Of a DNA stretch of 64,000 nt, positions 1 through 13,644 are shown in pieces. The notes under the pieces are model-generated. The model saw only the letters and a program-made list of their open reading frames with translations, searched no databases and was not told where the DNA came from. Origin of the DNA: Lepidurus packardi. Taxonomy: Eukaryota; Arthropoda; Branchiopoda; Notostraca; Triopsidae. The stretch spans positions 13,427,637 to 13,491,636 of the forward strand of contig JAKZAN010000005.1 in assembly GCA_023053545.1 (NCBI GenBank). The letters run 5' to 3'. Position 1 is the stretch's first letter. The number at the start of each line of letters is the position of its first letter. A program made the position numbers and the translations under genes.

Positions 1-2394
<2,394 letters not shown>

Positions 2395-3010
2395 GGCTGC
2401 GGTGCTGTGGCCACTGTTTGCTACGGAGGACACTGTTGTGCCGGGGAAGGGGGGGTTGGCGGACTGGCTGAGGCTGTTCGGCTGCTCGGACGTCGCGGTG
2501 GGCGACGACGCGGCGCTCAGTTGCGAAGAGGGGTCAATGGTGATATCGCACACGTGCTGGAGTTTTGTGTCTCTTGTTTCTGGCGAATGGCGCTTTTGTC
2601 TTGGGCCCCGCCGAAATCAAGCTTCAAAGGCAAACTTTCGATTCACATTCCCGAAACCAGTGAGGTTGAGCCTCCCTTTGGAAAACTTTCAAAAACTGCA
2701 CTTCAAACTGCACGTAAAACTCTGTGCACGAAGGTAACAACTGCCTTCAGAGTGGCGGCTTGAAGGACGTTTGGTGTGTGTACAGAAACGAAAACAATGC
2801 GGACTGTGTGCGAGAAGTCTGTTGGCAAGTCTCGTGCGGGACTGAGCTCATCAGGACTGGCACTCACGAGTTTTAGTACTCGGTCCTTGAATGAACGGGC
2901 CACCGAGCGCTGGAGAAGCCAGGGGACTGGGCGAGCGCAACCGCCGCTCCCGAGAATCGATAACGCTCCCTCTGCGCAGCGCACTCTAAAAAGCAAAGTG
3001 TGGATGCGTG

Positions 3011-3104
3011 TGACGTCACCGTCCGGTTCATTCAGAAAACTGGTTTCCAGGGAACCCAGAGCAACGCGCGCGAGGCTAGCGTGGATAAGAAAACAGTGAC
3101 GTCA
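3011..3104. promoter_or_regulatory. Paired CRE palindromes upstream of EGR
   Basis: Perfect TGACGTCA octamers lie at 3011-3018 and 3097-3104. On the minus strand a TATAAAA heptamer (3116-3122) sits just upstream of the second CRE. CREB/ATF binding to such sites is established for immediate-early genes; use of this TATA as the EGR core promoter is an inference, since the CRE would fall at or just upstream of the start site. Confidence 0.5.
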
Positions 3105-4320
3105 CATGTTTTTTGTTTTATAACCGTAAATTGGCTGCTATCCTTCTCCTTCATTATTTCGGACTAGTAAATGCCTCGCTTCCTTTCCAGCTCGAAAAAG
3201 GACTTTGAATGCGTAAGAAGAATTTCCTTCAATTCGCGGTTTGGGAGTCGCCGAACGACCTTTTAAGGACAACTCTTTGGGGACAAATGCGTCCAGCATG
3301 GCATCCCCCGTCAAGGTAGCCTTCCAAACAGGTTGGTGACGTGCTGGATGGCCAAAAGGGCAGCGACGATGAGCTCGCTGCTGCTCGGATGGCATTCCGT
3401 AGCGTTCGGTAATGGGGAAAAAGGGGTATTTCCAAAATGCGTGTAAGAAAGGTATCCGCTGATTAGACGAAGATGCCAAACTACACATTGCGATGTGTCT
3501 GGCGGTTTTAACGTCTTTTTTTAAAACCCGGACTTGTGCGTTTTGATCCGCTGCCTTGGCCGACCTTCAAGGTGTATTTGTGCTCCGGAAAAAAACTTCC
3601 TTGGCCATGCATAAGGAAACCTTCACATACTCTATACTATCATACCACGCCTGTCTGTGTTGCTCTCGCCGTTGGACGTGTAACCTTGTGTGGAATCCTT
3701 TTACCGCCAGACTGGGCTTTCTTTAAGCAGACGCCAATTGGGCGCAAAGGTGGTGATAACTCGCCTTTCGTGGATGCTTTTAGCCCACCTGTCGGACGCC
3801 GGAAGTCAGTCCAGTACTTTGAAACCCCTTCTAAATAAAACCCTTTAAATAAACTTTTGCTTCAGTTATTCATAAGGCGGATTAAATCATGTCCCGAGTG
3901 CTCGGCGCGAGATTTGTCACTTGCGGGTTTCCGTTTGCCCTTTTCATTTCGTATTTAGAGGATCGACCTTTTTTCCCCATTTGTCATTCCCTGCGGTATA
4001 TTTATGTACAAGTCACTCAGGAACCAAGTCGCACTTGGCGAATATGTGGAGTTTGACAGGAAATTTCCCTTTTTGGCAGCCTCTGCCTTTTGGCCCCGTA
4101 ACCCCTTGCGGCCATGGGCATAATCAGCTCGTTTACGTGTGTACGGTACAGAGTGACGAGCTGACGAACTCGCCACTGACGAACGAATCCCCGATATAGC
4201 CTCGCCCAAGTTAGCCTGGTTTTAGGCGCCAAAATACAAGACAGACTCCTCTGGTTCTCGAAGCTCTGCCTTACTCCCTCTAATAAACCATATCTTAGCT
4301 CTCGCTCCAGTATCCTTCAG

Positions 4321-4385
4321 TATCTGCTTATCGTATCTGCTTATGGTATCTGCTTATCGTATCTGCTTATCGTATTTGCTTCTCG
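4321..4385. repeat. 13-bp minisatellite, five copies
   Basis: Five head-to-tail copies of TATCTGCTTATCG. Copies 1, 3 and 4 are identical, copy 2 has one change, and copy 5 has two (TATTTGCTTCTCG). Confidence 0.9.
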
Positions 4386-4420
4386 GACAAGTACAGGAAC
4401 TGTCGATCAAGGCTCACTTC

Positions 4421-4488
4421 CGAGTTGCATTCCTTGCCTGATAGGAGGCAGAACCGAGTTGCATTCCGTGCCTGATAGGAGGCACAAG
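4421..4488. repeat. 34-bp tandem duplication
   Basis: Two adjacent copies of a 34-bp unit beginning CGAGTTGCATTCC and containing GCCTGATAGGAGGCA. They differ at one position in the core (CCTTGCC against CCGTGCC). Confidence 0.85.
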
Positions 4489-5056
4489 TGCGTGATAAGA
4501 CCAGAAACTGGACTTCTTAACGGGTTTCTGATGAAACGAGGCGTTGGTTGCTAGCTCTAGGGAGCACGTGGTTCCGGCCGCCATAGCCACATGCTTTTTG
4601 TTGTAGTGCACTACATCTAGACGACTGAGCAAGGACGAAAACCGGAAGTGTGTGAATGTGCATCACGAGGAGAACTCCTTCTTCCTGGGAGGGACGTGTG
4701 TTGGAGAAACAGAGAAACTGCTGGCACAAATAACGCGGCGAAGAAATGGAAAAAGGAAACCAGGTTCTCATGCACTGGCCCGGGGAGTGACTTCATCATA
4801 CCCGAAAGGATGACGGCATGGATTTTTCGCAGCGAAACGATGACTTCACCGTTTCGCCGTGGTTGGGACGTTTGGAGCGGAAAGGCTTTCTCCGTAAACC
4901 AATCCAACTGGTCGTCGGTGATGACTGCATCGTTTGAGACGTCACGGAAAGGGGCCAAGGGGTTTGGGCTTTTTTTCTTTGTGTTGCCCCCCTTCCTCGT
5001 GTAAATGAGCTCTTGTAATAAACCACCCAGCTGGGGGATTTCAGTCGTTGTCGGAC

Positions 5057-5084
5057 GCTGGGCTGGGCTGGGCTGGGCTGGGCT
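5057..5084. repeat. Pentanucleotide run (GCTGG)n
   Basis: An uninterrupted GCTGG repeat of about five and a half units. Confidence 0.9.
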
Positions 5085-7346
5085 CCCTTGAACGATTTCG
5101 AGAGAAAGAAGGAGCCCCACATCTCCTTTTCAGTGGCTCGCCAGGAACTTGCCTGCTCTCTCTGTTTTGCTTTGGGTCTGTTCTGGACTTGCATTGGCGG
5201 TGTATACTTTCCGTTGGCAACGAGGCAGAGAGCTAGACCGAAATAAGGCAATAGACACGGATTTTCAACGGGTCGCGGGTTATTGGGTTGAATCGAGAGC
5301 CAAGCCGCTGGTTTTCCGTGACTTGACCGTTCCCTTCTTCCCTTAGCCTTTGTTGTTGTCTGGCTGGGAGACCCAGCATCGCGTCATGGTTGATGAGAAA
5401 GAAAAAAAGGCACACCTGTAATAGAGTGTGGTTCGTTATGTGTGTGTGTAGGTCTGCATGGCGCTACTCACAGGCTCCCCAAAAGTCACGACCATTAGTT
5501 TAAGCAGAGTGACCAACCGGTTTTCTTTTAGCCAGAGCACAAGGTCTTTTCCTTCTTTACCATTACGTCAGGCACTAATTCGGACGCGTGACGCCAAGTT
5601 GACGTCATGATCCACCAATCGGCATGGCGTAGAACGCTGCCCGTGCCGCAAACTGGCCAATGGCACCCGTCCCAGAGAGCGAAGGTTTTTCTAGGTCGGC
5701 TCTTACCCCGTACCGGTTTGTCCGCATATGGGATGCTTCCACGCCTGGCCAGGAGGGACAGTCAAGCAACACCACACAGCGCATACAGACGGATAACAAA
5801 ACTCGAACGGGCATGGCAAAACAACTAAACTGAACGGACTCGAAAGCAAAGAAGGAAAGGTGCGAAACGTGAGCGAACGGCGGTCTAACCCCCTGTTTCT
5901 TTCATTGTTGACGTCACGAGCCTCCTTTTCATTGTTGGGTAAAGAAGAGGCGGGATCCACTGTATGGTAGAACCATTTCAAGTGGCCGAACCCGGATATG
6001 CCCAGCCAGCCAAATGGATTTCCCATATGGGCCGACCACATTCAATTCCAATCCGGGTCACTTTGAAGTGGCTTTTATTTCACCTGTAGCTCATTTCAGC
6101 CCAGAACATCCATTTCTTTTCCTATCAACATTCGTTGCTTGTTTTTTTTCAGCTTTCTTTCAAAAGAAAAGACAAAAAAGTGTCGAAAAACCTTTCCCCG
6201 AATTGCACTATTGTGGTAGTCGTCGTGACCAACAATCCGGACTCGCCATTCACCCCTTTTCCGAGCCTACAACAATACCCACCATGCCCCGCTTCTCAAA
6301 CCCGCGAGACACTTTTTTCGTGGGGACAGAAAAAATTCAGAGCGAAAGGTTACTTTCGGCCTTCTCCGAATTGGAACCTTTCCGATTAACTTGCCTTTGT
6401 TCTTCTTGAAAAAGCTTCCCCCGTCAAATGAACCACTGCAACTTTGTCACCTTGATGCTAATAAAGACTTGCCCCCTCGGATACATTGAGAAAGGGAAAG
6501 AACGGACTCTAGCTTACCTGTAACGCATGCGTCCCCTGAGCTCAAAAGTCAATGCAAAGCGATTCCAACAAAGTCACGTTCGGGAGGCCAAACACGAGCG
6601 AATACCAATCGCCACTCCAACAGCACACATGGTCTGTGGTGAGGTCACCTCGCTCCCGCTCCCTGATCCAATCAAGAAGTCACTGTGCGTTTGACGTGAT
6701 TACAACTGGCCACGTTTTGGGGCCCTGCTTTCTTTGTTTTGTTTGGTATGCTTGGTTCCCGCGTGTAAAGCAATCCGAAAGAAAAGCAATCCGATTCCCC
6801 GAAAACGCAGAGTAAAAGTCACGCCGGCCTGCTCGCTCCAACCGCAAGACGCCAAGAAACGGAGCTCTTGGCGAGGAAAGTTACAGAGCAGCACTGCGGC
6901 CGGGCGCTACGCGGGTGGAGCACACACCTTCTCCTGGCTAAAGCTCACCGAGATGCCGGGGAAGTCCCTGACTCATCTCACTGCACTTCCTTTCTTAGGC
7001 TCGGCCAAGGCGACGGGCTTAGCCACCGAAATTAGGCCCACCAACTGAACCGCCTTCTCTTTTTCTTGATGAAAAGTCAACGTTGTTGTGTTTTTTTTCT
7101 CGAAGCACACATCTGCGACGGAACAAAAGAGGGCTCTTTTCCCGCCACGATACATAAGGACCCACAAATAGACAAGCCTAAAACGGGGCAAAAGGGACAG
7201 AGAAGGGCTCAGTCCTGTGTTGTGCTTGGCACGCGCATTTGACGAGGTGAGAAGGTAAAAGAGTCACTCCACTCGGGTACACTCATAGCCCAAGAATGTA
7301 TTCAAATTTGGTTACAGTTTGAGAAACGACCGCGTTATAAAACAGT

Positions 7347-7352
7347 TTTATT
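7347..7352 (-). terminator. LYAR poly(A) signal
   Basis: AATAAA on the minus strand, about 25 nt past the LYAR stop codon and followed by an AT-rich stretch. This implies a very short 3' UTR. Confidence 0.55.
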
Positions 7353-7377
7353 TTTAGATTTTTTTTCAAAAAAAGTT

Positions 7378-8523
7378 TTAGGTTACAAGTTTGATGCGAT
7401 CTTTGTGGACTTTGAACTGCGGGTTTTTAGACAGCTTGCGCAAGCCTTTGGCCCACAGCTGGTCGGGCGTGGCAGACGATTCGCCGGTACGAGCCAGGTA
7501 CTCAGCGACCGCTTTCTTCTTGATCTTCTTCAAGCTCAGCTCTTGGTCGTCTTCAGCGGCCAGTAAAAGGCGGGCCACGGTACTCCATTTGAATTTCCCG
7601 CTCGTTGGCTCTTCTTCTTCGGCCAGCTTGCATTTCTTCTCTTGCCCGTCTTCTTCCACCGCTTCTGCTTCGTCTCGCGCTCGTTTCTTGGCTTTCTTGC
7701 TCTTGCCTTGGCTCGCCTCTTGGTCATCAGGCTCCTCCCCCTTATGGCGTTTCGGCTGGGGCTTGACGCTCTCTCCCTCGGCGCTCTTTTCTTGATCCTT
7801 CTTCTCCTTTTTGTTGGTCTGCGCGGAGCGGTCTTCCTTTTTCTCTCGCTTGCTCTTCTTTTTCTCCTCGTCCGCTACTGGTTCGGCAGCGTTGGGACTT
7901 TCACCGGCCGGGACGTTGTTTTCTTTCTTTGGGTTGGGCTGGATCTGGGCAGCTTTTTGGGCTTCCAAGGCGGAAGAAATCAGGTTCCAGGCGCGGTCCG
8001 CTAGCGGCGGGTTGAGACGGTTGTGCTGGATGTTCTTGAGGAAGTTCTAGCCATGGAAAAAGATGTCAAAAAAACTACATTTCAACAAGTTCGTTTCCTA
8101 CAATAAACTTGGGCTTCTTGCGGGGAATGTTCTCGTATTGGCTAATGGTCGTGAGTAAGGTTCGTAAGTCCGCCGGGAGACTAGTATGGGACAGAATGAC
8201 ACCTTGCACTAACGCTACCCATTCGATTTGCTTCTTTTCGTTCTTGTTTTGGCCGGCTTTGGGTTCCCAGCCTTTGGCAGCGTACTTTTGCTCCTCTGAG
8301 ATGCATTTAACATGCGACTGATAGTCTTCGCCACTAGTTTTTAAGAAGAACAAGTGGGTGTAGAAGCAATTAGGTCTTTATAATGGGAGAAGATAACTCA
8401 CTGGAAATCTTTGCTGCAGTCCATGCAGGACAAATGCTGTGATTGGCGGCATTGGTAGCGGTGTTTGTCAACTTGGTTCTTCTTCAGAGCAGAACCACAT
8501 CCATTGCACGTGAAAAAGACCAT
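7378..8523 (-). CDS. LYAR: Cell growth-regulating nucleolar protein LYAR
   Basis: This is a nucleolar zinc-finger protein linked to rRNA transcription and pre-rRNA processing. Three coding exons join in phase 0: complement(8402..8523), (8102..8333) and (7378..8046), giving 340 residues. The N-terminus MVFFTCNGCGSALKKNQVDK carries the paired LYAR-type C2HC fingers, with the second running CMDCSKDFHGEDYQSHVKCI across the first splice. Next come EEQKY and PRKKPKF motifs typical of the family, then a long Lys/Glu-rich disordered region with nucleolar-targeting-like basic runs. The conserved C-terminal block starts FKWSTVARLLL, has LKKIKKKAVAEYL and ends KNPQFKVHKDRIKLVT. Introns are 55 and 68 nt; the donor of the second (GTAGGA) is weak. 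A 5' UTR intron (8536-8590, GTAAGT...TGTAG) is likely. A CACGTG E-box lies at 8605-8610. Confidence 0.92.
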
Positions 8524-8704
8524 AGCTTGTGAGACCTACAGGAATTCATTATATCCAGTCCTAAATTGAAAGGGGTTGTACCGTACTTACTTTCGATGCC
8601 ACAACACGTGGTTTTTACTTTAGGTTTATTCCCGGGCTCTTCGCGGTTCAAGTTTTGTACTGCGAACTGCCAAGTCAGGAGTTGCGGATGTCTTTTTATA
8701 GCAT

Positions 8705-9023
8705 CGCCTCTACAACTTTCAAACAACAGTTGAGGAAGCTTACCGTTCGTGGTAACGCGGTTTTGCCAAGCACTTGTCAACACAAAAATCGCAACTCTTA
8801 CATATTCCGCTGCTTTTGTTTAGATAGTTCAATATATTGCGGTCAGACTTTTTAGCCGCGCCTCTAGTCGTGAACAGCTACGGCTAGCTTGGTTCAAATC
8901 GGTTCGGTAATTCCAGTGCAGCCCCGCCTCTACAACTTTCAGAAACCTTTCACGAAGCTTACGGATAGCGGTTTTACCAAAGCACGCAGGGCTTGTCTGT
9001 CAACACAAAGATCGTAAACATAT
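8705..9023. repeat. Direct duplication of about 100 bp between LYAR and gephyrin
   Basis: Segments 8705-8805 and 8928-9023 align in the same orientation. Both start CGCCTCTACAACTTTCA, share a GAAGCTTAC core and GCGGTTTT(G/A)CCAA, and end with TGTCAACACAAA(A/G)ATCG. They differ by small indels and substitutions. The spacer holds an unrelated sequence. They occupy the shared upstream region of the divergent LYAR and gephyrin genes. Confidence 0.75.
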
Positions 9024-9068
9024 CTTAATTCCCCCGGCGTCTTTAAAGTTAAATTCACTTCTAGCCAG

Positions 9069-11027
9069 ATGACCGAAATGCCAACAAAGTTTCGCGTGGG
9101 AATTTTAACGGTGAGCGATCGTTGCCACGCAGGGGAAAGCATTGACACCAGCGGACCCAATTTGGGGAAGATAATCATCCAACAACATCTCTTAAACGCC
9201 GACGTTAGCACGACCGCCGTCCTTCCCGACGATCAATCCCAAATTGAAGCCGTGTTGATCCAATGGAGTGACGAATTAAAGTTGGACTTGATCCTCACGA
9301 CCGGCGGAACGGGTTTTGCGCCTAGGGACGTCACCCCCGAAGCGACGCGAAAAGTCATCGACAAAGAAGCGCCCGGATTGGCTTTCGTTATGCTGCAAAG
9401 CTCACTGGAAGTAACGCCCATGGCGGCGCTTTCCCGGGCCGTTTGCGGCCTACGCCACCGTACTTTGATCGTCAATCTACCTGGTAGCAAGAAGGCCTCT
9501 GATGAGTGCTTTCGTTTCATCGTAGCCACTCTGCCCCATGCGCTGGCCCTGCTACGTCAAGACCTTGCCTCCGTCGAGAAAACGCACGCAATCGTCCAGA
9601 ATCTAACCACAGATCCAGTAGTTACGGCTCTTCTTGGTCAACATCGTCATCACCATTGCTCCCATTCGAACGTCCGCACAGATCAAGTCATTCACCGCCC
9701 TCGCCAGTCGCAGTTTCCCATGCTTAGCGTCAAGGAGGCTCAGACTATCGTCTTGCAGCAGTGTCACTCCACTGTACCGCCCACAGTGGAAGAGATTTCC
9801 ATCGAAAACGCTGTGAATCGCGTTTTGGCTCAGGATTACCACTCCCTTTTGGCTATTCCTCCTTTCCCAGCTTCGGCCAAAGATGGCTATGCCGTAGTTG
9901 CGGCAGACGGGGTAGGGAAACGCTCGGTTTTGGGCACTTCGGTCGCAGGATCCGCGCCAGAGAGCTTGACAGTCCAACCAGGCTTCTGCGCACGCATTAG
10001 TACTGGCGCCCCGATACCGCCCGGGGCGGATGCAGTTGTTATGGTCGAGGGAACCAAGCTGCTGAAGGCTACCGATCATCAGGACACTCCCGAAGAGCTC
10101 GAAATAGAAATCGTGAGCCAGACGGAGATCAAACTGGGGCAAGATATTCGTCCCATAGGCTGCGATGTCGCGTTAGGGCAATTGGTTCTGTCGGCGGGAC
10201 GAATGGTTAGCGCAGCTGACGTGGGCTTGTTGGCAGCAGTAGGCGTGGTTCAGGTCAAAGTCTACCGGCTGCTGGTCGTGGCTGTTTTGTCGACGGGCAA
10301 CGAGCTGCAGGATTCCTTCAAGCCCACGGCGTCTGATAAGCATTTGATTCGGGATTCCAATCGTCCAGCGCTGTTAGCGTTGCTCAGAGAACGCGGCTTC
10401 CCGGTGGTCGATGCTGGCATAGCGCCAGACGAGCCTTCGCAGCTCCTGCAATCCATCCAGACTGCGTTATCCCAAGCGGATGTGCTGGTAACCACAGGAG
10501 GCGTGTCCATGGGCGAGAAGGATTACTTGCGACAAGTGGTACTGGCCGATTTTAAGTTGGCAGAGTTGCATTTCGCGCGGGTTAACATGAAACCGGGGAA
10601 ACCGACCACGTTCCTCACCTGCCAGTACGAAGGCAGGAAGAAATTGGTCTTTGGATTGCCCGGGAATCCGGTATCGGCCTTGGTAACGGCTCATTTGTAC
10701 GTGCTGCCAGCTTGTCGACGGCTGAGCGGGATGGTCCCAGCGCTACCAACCGTAGTCAGAGCGCGTTTCCGTAGTTCAGCGAAAGTTTACCTCGATGCTC
10801 GACCGGAGTACCATCGCGTGAGGCTAAACTGGAATACAATGGCTAGTAGGCATTCCGAAGAAATGGCTTTTTTGCCCGAAGCTACAAGTACGGGCAACCA
10901 GTTGAGCAGCCGACTGTTGAGCATGATAGAGGCGAACGGTTTAGCAGTTTTACCCGCCAAAACCACTAGTTGCCAAGTTATTGCGGAGCCTTTTATCGTC
11001 GACGTTCTCGTTATAGATCGGGTTTAA
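9069..11027 (+). CDS. GPHN: Gephyrin / molybdopterin molybdenumtransferase (cinnamon-type MogA-MoeA fusion)
   Basis: This fusion enzyme performs the last two steps of molybdenum cofactor synthesis: adenylylation of molybdopterin by the G domain and Mo insertion by the E domain. In vertebrates it also scaffolds inhibitory receptors. The ORF is 652 residues, intact and intronless. Residues 1-180 are the G (MogA-like) domain, with TVSDRCHAGESIDTSGPNL, the hallmark TTGGTGFAPRDVTPEATRK, and NLPGSKKASDECF. A short linker follows (about 190-215, His-rich HRHHHCSH). The E (MoeA-like) domain starts about 218 with IPPFPASAKDGYAV, ISTGAPIPPGADAVV, the LSTGNEL motif, the TTGGVSMGEKDY motif and VFGLPGNPVSALV. 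Domain order G-E is the animal one. ATG 9069 is the only ATG consistent with the G-domain start. A CRE octamer lies just past the gene at 11097-11104. Confidence 0.97.
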   Translation: MTEMPTKFRVGILTVSDRCHAGESIDTSGPNLGKIIIQQHLLNADVSTTAVLPDDQSQIEAVLIQWSDELKLDLILTTGGTGFAPRDVTPEATRKVIDKEAPGLAFVMLQSSLEVTPMAALSRAVCGLRHRTLIVNLPGSKKASDECFRFIVATLPHALALLRQDLASVEKTHAIVQNLTTDPVVTALLGQHRHHHCSHSNVRTDQVIHRPRQSQFPMLSVKEAQTIVLQQCHSTVPPTVEEISIENAVNRVLAQDYHSLLAIPPFPASAKDGYAVVAADGVGKRSVLGTSVAGSAPESLTVQPGFCARISTGAPIPPGADAVVMVEGTKLLKATDHQDTPEELEIEIVSQTEIKLGQDIRPIGCDVALGQLVLSAGRMVSAADVGLLAAVGVVQVKVYRLLVVAVLSTGNELQDSFKPTASDKHLIRDSNRPALLALLRERGFPVVDAGIAPDEPSQLLQSIQTALSQADVLVTTGGVSMGEKDYLRQVVLADFKLAELHFARVNMKPGKPTTFLTCQYEGRKKLVFGLPGNPVSALVTAHLYVLPACRRLSGMVPALPTVVRARFRSSAKVYLDARPEYHRVRLNWNTMASRHSEEMAFLPEATSTGNQLSSRLLSMIEANGLAVLPAKTTSCQVIAEPFIVDVLVIDRV

Positions 11028-11531
11028 CTTTTGAACTAGTTGATTTCCTTTTTGTTCCATGGGAAGCTTAGTTAACACTTGTCAGAAAGCCTGTAATGAC
11101 GTCAAAAATTGTGTTTATTCCGTTATCAAATCTACATACAAACTACTACCGAAATAGAATCACGTATGATTAGAAGGAGGCAGTAATAATTATCCTGAAA
11201 TTTAAAAGGCATTAAATTGTAATACTGGGCTTCTAAGTAATCAAGTGGAGCCAAAGAGCAAGTCAAACTGGCAGGCTTCGTATGGAAAGTGGGCGAGGCT
11301 GACATAGTCCCTGAACAGTAACAGAGGCGGCGCTAGCTGACGTGTCCTCAGACTATTACCGGGAACAGTCAATAGGTGGCGGGGGCGTACTGATGCCCTG
11401 ACCACAACAAAGGCGGATGTGGGAAGATTTATGTTTCTGGGTTGTGATTCATTGACACAGATTTGGTAGAGGACTGATGAGTTGCTAAGTTTTAAGAGCC
11501 AAACAGAACTATTGGTGAGTTGAAATCAATA
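11028..11531. other. Intergenic, gephyrin to tetraspanin
   Basis: No coding potential is seen. It contains the gephyrin 3' flank, one perfect CRE (11097-11104) and presumably the tetraspanin promoter; no clear TATA box. Confidence 0.5.
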
Positions 11532-12737
11532 ATGCCTTCTCAGCCGCCTGATCGGGTGGTGTATATCCCCACGAGAAGATATCGGGTTAACTATATCAGT
11601 GCTTGTGTCAAGTACTCCATCTTCTTCTTCAACTTAATTTTCTGGGTAAGATACGAAAATTGAATGGCCTCGCTTCATAGGCAAGTTTGGATGGATCGAA
11701 AGAACACTTGATTTCCTCTTAAACATTACAGCTGTTGGGCGGATTGCTCATTGGCGTCGGATTCTATGCATTCATCGACAAATGGCAAAGTCAGGGCTTC
11801 CGGACCATGGCCTCGGTCTACCAAGTCATTTTGGACATTTCCATTATCATGATCATTGTGGGAGGCGTCATGTTCATCGTGAGCTTTGCCGGCTGCCTGG
11901 GAGCGTTGCGAGAAAACACTTGCCTCCTCAAATTTGTAGGTTTTTCTTGTCTTGAACTACAAAAAGCCCACAGGGAATGCCCCATAATAACCTTGGCTCC
12001 CCTTTTTCCAGTACTCCGCATTGCTGCTGCTGTTTTTCATCTCGGAATTAGCATTGGCCACCATGGCATTCGCGTTTCCGCACAAAGTCGTGTCTTTCAT
12101 CGACGGAGTTCTCTCGGACAATTTGATCCAGAACTACAGAGAAGACCCCGATCTGCAGAACATCATCGACTTTACCCAGCAACAAGTATTTCCCTTGGAT
12201 AGTGTCAAGTTTCGCTTTTTCTCACCACGAAGGTCCTTGTGTTCTCCAAACTAGTTTGGCTGCTGTGGGCTAAGTACGGCCGGATATTTAGATTGGTCCA
12301 AAAACGAGTACTTTAACTGTACCGAGCAAAACCCTTCTGCTGAGAGCTGCGCTGTGCCTTTTTCTTGTTGTCGCCAGCCCGCAGAACAAGTATTTCTCTT
12401 TTTATGGCGTTGACGAAGAAGAATTGTGCTTTATTTTCCCCAAAAGGGCGGATTGTACAATGTCATGTGCGGTTATGGAGCCCAAAAATTGAGCGAGTTG
12501 GAAGCATCGCGCAAATTCCATATATCGGGCTGTATCGGAGTCATTGAAATGTGGGCCTCGAGCCACTTGTACACCGTGGCGGGCGTGGCTTTGGGCTTGG
12601 CAGTCGCACAAGTAAATAGGTTCTCAATCCGAAAAGTGGAATGTACAAACCCTTTGCACTGTCCACAGTTGTTGGTCATTTTTCTATCGAGGACCCTCGA
12701 GTCTCAAATCGCGACACAAAAGGCGCAATGGACGTGA
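11532..12737 (+). CDS. Tetraspanin, TspanC8 subgroup (TSPAN5/14/17/33-like)
   Basis: This is a four-pass membrane protein. Members of the TspanC8 group bind ADAM10 and control its ER exit, substrate choice and thereby Notch shedding. Six exons, all in phase 0: 11532-11645, 11732-11935, 12012-12185, 12255-12389, 12447-12611 and 12669-12737, giving 286 residues. Four hydrophobic segments are visible (about residues 25-50, 75-100, 107-130 and 245-265). The large loop holds the CCG motif in [14 protein letters not shown], followed by FNCTEQNP and the C8 signature [10 protein letters not shown], then MCGYGAQ and HISGCIG, giving the eight cysteines of this subgroup. The N-terminus has a basic [18 protein letters not shown] cytosolic start like TSPAN5/14. 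Introns are 57-86 nt. The assignment to subgroup is firm; the individual orthologue is not. Confidence 0.93.
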
Positions 12738-13633
12738 TAACTCGCAACAATCTTCTCTTTGACTGCCGCGTGATTGTGATAGAATGTATATCTTCTCTGT
12801 TCTACTTCCGATTGTAATTTCAACTATTACTAGTATTAGCCTCATCTCGGCGTTCATCTTTTCTTGCTGTGGATGGGTTTAGCCGCTAAGGTGGGAAAAG
12901 TTTGCCAAGGGACCAATTAGTTACCCCCCATTTTGGCGTGTTGTGATGCTGTGTTCCCCTTTTTCGCTGTTTTGGCTCCGTTTGTATTCCTCATGATCTT
13001 GGACGTAAACCAGAAACCAAGTTTGCACGTGTTAAGTTGCCAGCTAAATGGATTTCCCAGAAAGAAACATGTCCATGCCTCCATGGGCGGGGCCAAACCC
13101 CCACAACACAAAAAGAACAAAGGCTTCCAGAAATTTGAATAATAGTGATGATGATGTTGGGTCTTGTTTGCCTTTTTGCCCGTATTACAAAAGACCGTCT
13201 AGCCTGAAGCCAACCTGATTTGAGTCGTAAGTAGCGAACGAGAATTAGAAAGCGGGGTGGTTGGGGAGGGGAGGAAGTGGATAGAAGCAGCCAGTCCAAC
13301 CGGTTTGGCTTGGGCATGTTCATTAGCGACGTGTGCAAATGGTGGGCAACGATTGCTTCGACTTTTGGAGCTACGGACGGACGCGAGCTGGGAGCCGGCG
13401 AGCGAGCGAAGGGAACTACGCCCAGAACACGCCAACTTGGACACTGTACGGCGGGCTCGATTTGGCGGGCATTAAACCGCCAATGGTCAAGAATCGACTC
13501 GGCATGTGTCTCGAATGTGGGCTTGCAGCTTCCCATGTTTCGCTGCTCGTTCCCTGGGAGAATTCGCGGTTTTACCGGAGGGCCATAAAGGTAGGCCAGT
13601 TTCAAGGCTCCATGCAGCCAACCCCGCCAAAGT

Positions 13634-13644
13634 GGGAATTTCCC
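13634..13644. promoter_or_regulatory. Palindromic kappaB-like site
   Basis: GGGAATTTCCC, a perfect Rel/NF-kappaB consensus palindrome about 1 kb upstream of the CtBP start codon. Function is only inferred from the motif. Confidence 0.35.

Larger units (their letters stand above)
3125..7346. other. Gene-poor region between EGR and LYAR
   Basis: I see no supported protein-coding gene in this stretch of about 4.2 kb. Open frames are short and lack family motifs or splice-compatible neighbours. It holds two perfect CREs (5600-5607 and 5909-5916), several plus-strand AATAAA hexamers (for example in 3833-3852, near 4281, 5016 and 6459), and small tandem repeats listed separately. An unspliced non-coding transcript on the plus strand is possible but not shown. 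Confidence 0.5.

Noticed and set aside
5703-6409. 112- and 131-codon frames in the gene-poor region
   Set aside because: No motifs, no splice partners and simple composition; likely chance.
9603-10142. 179-codon minus-strand frame opposite gephyrin
   Set aside because: A shadow of the strongly supported plus-strand gene; no family motifs.
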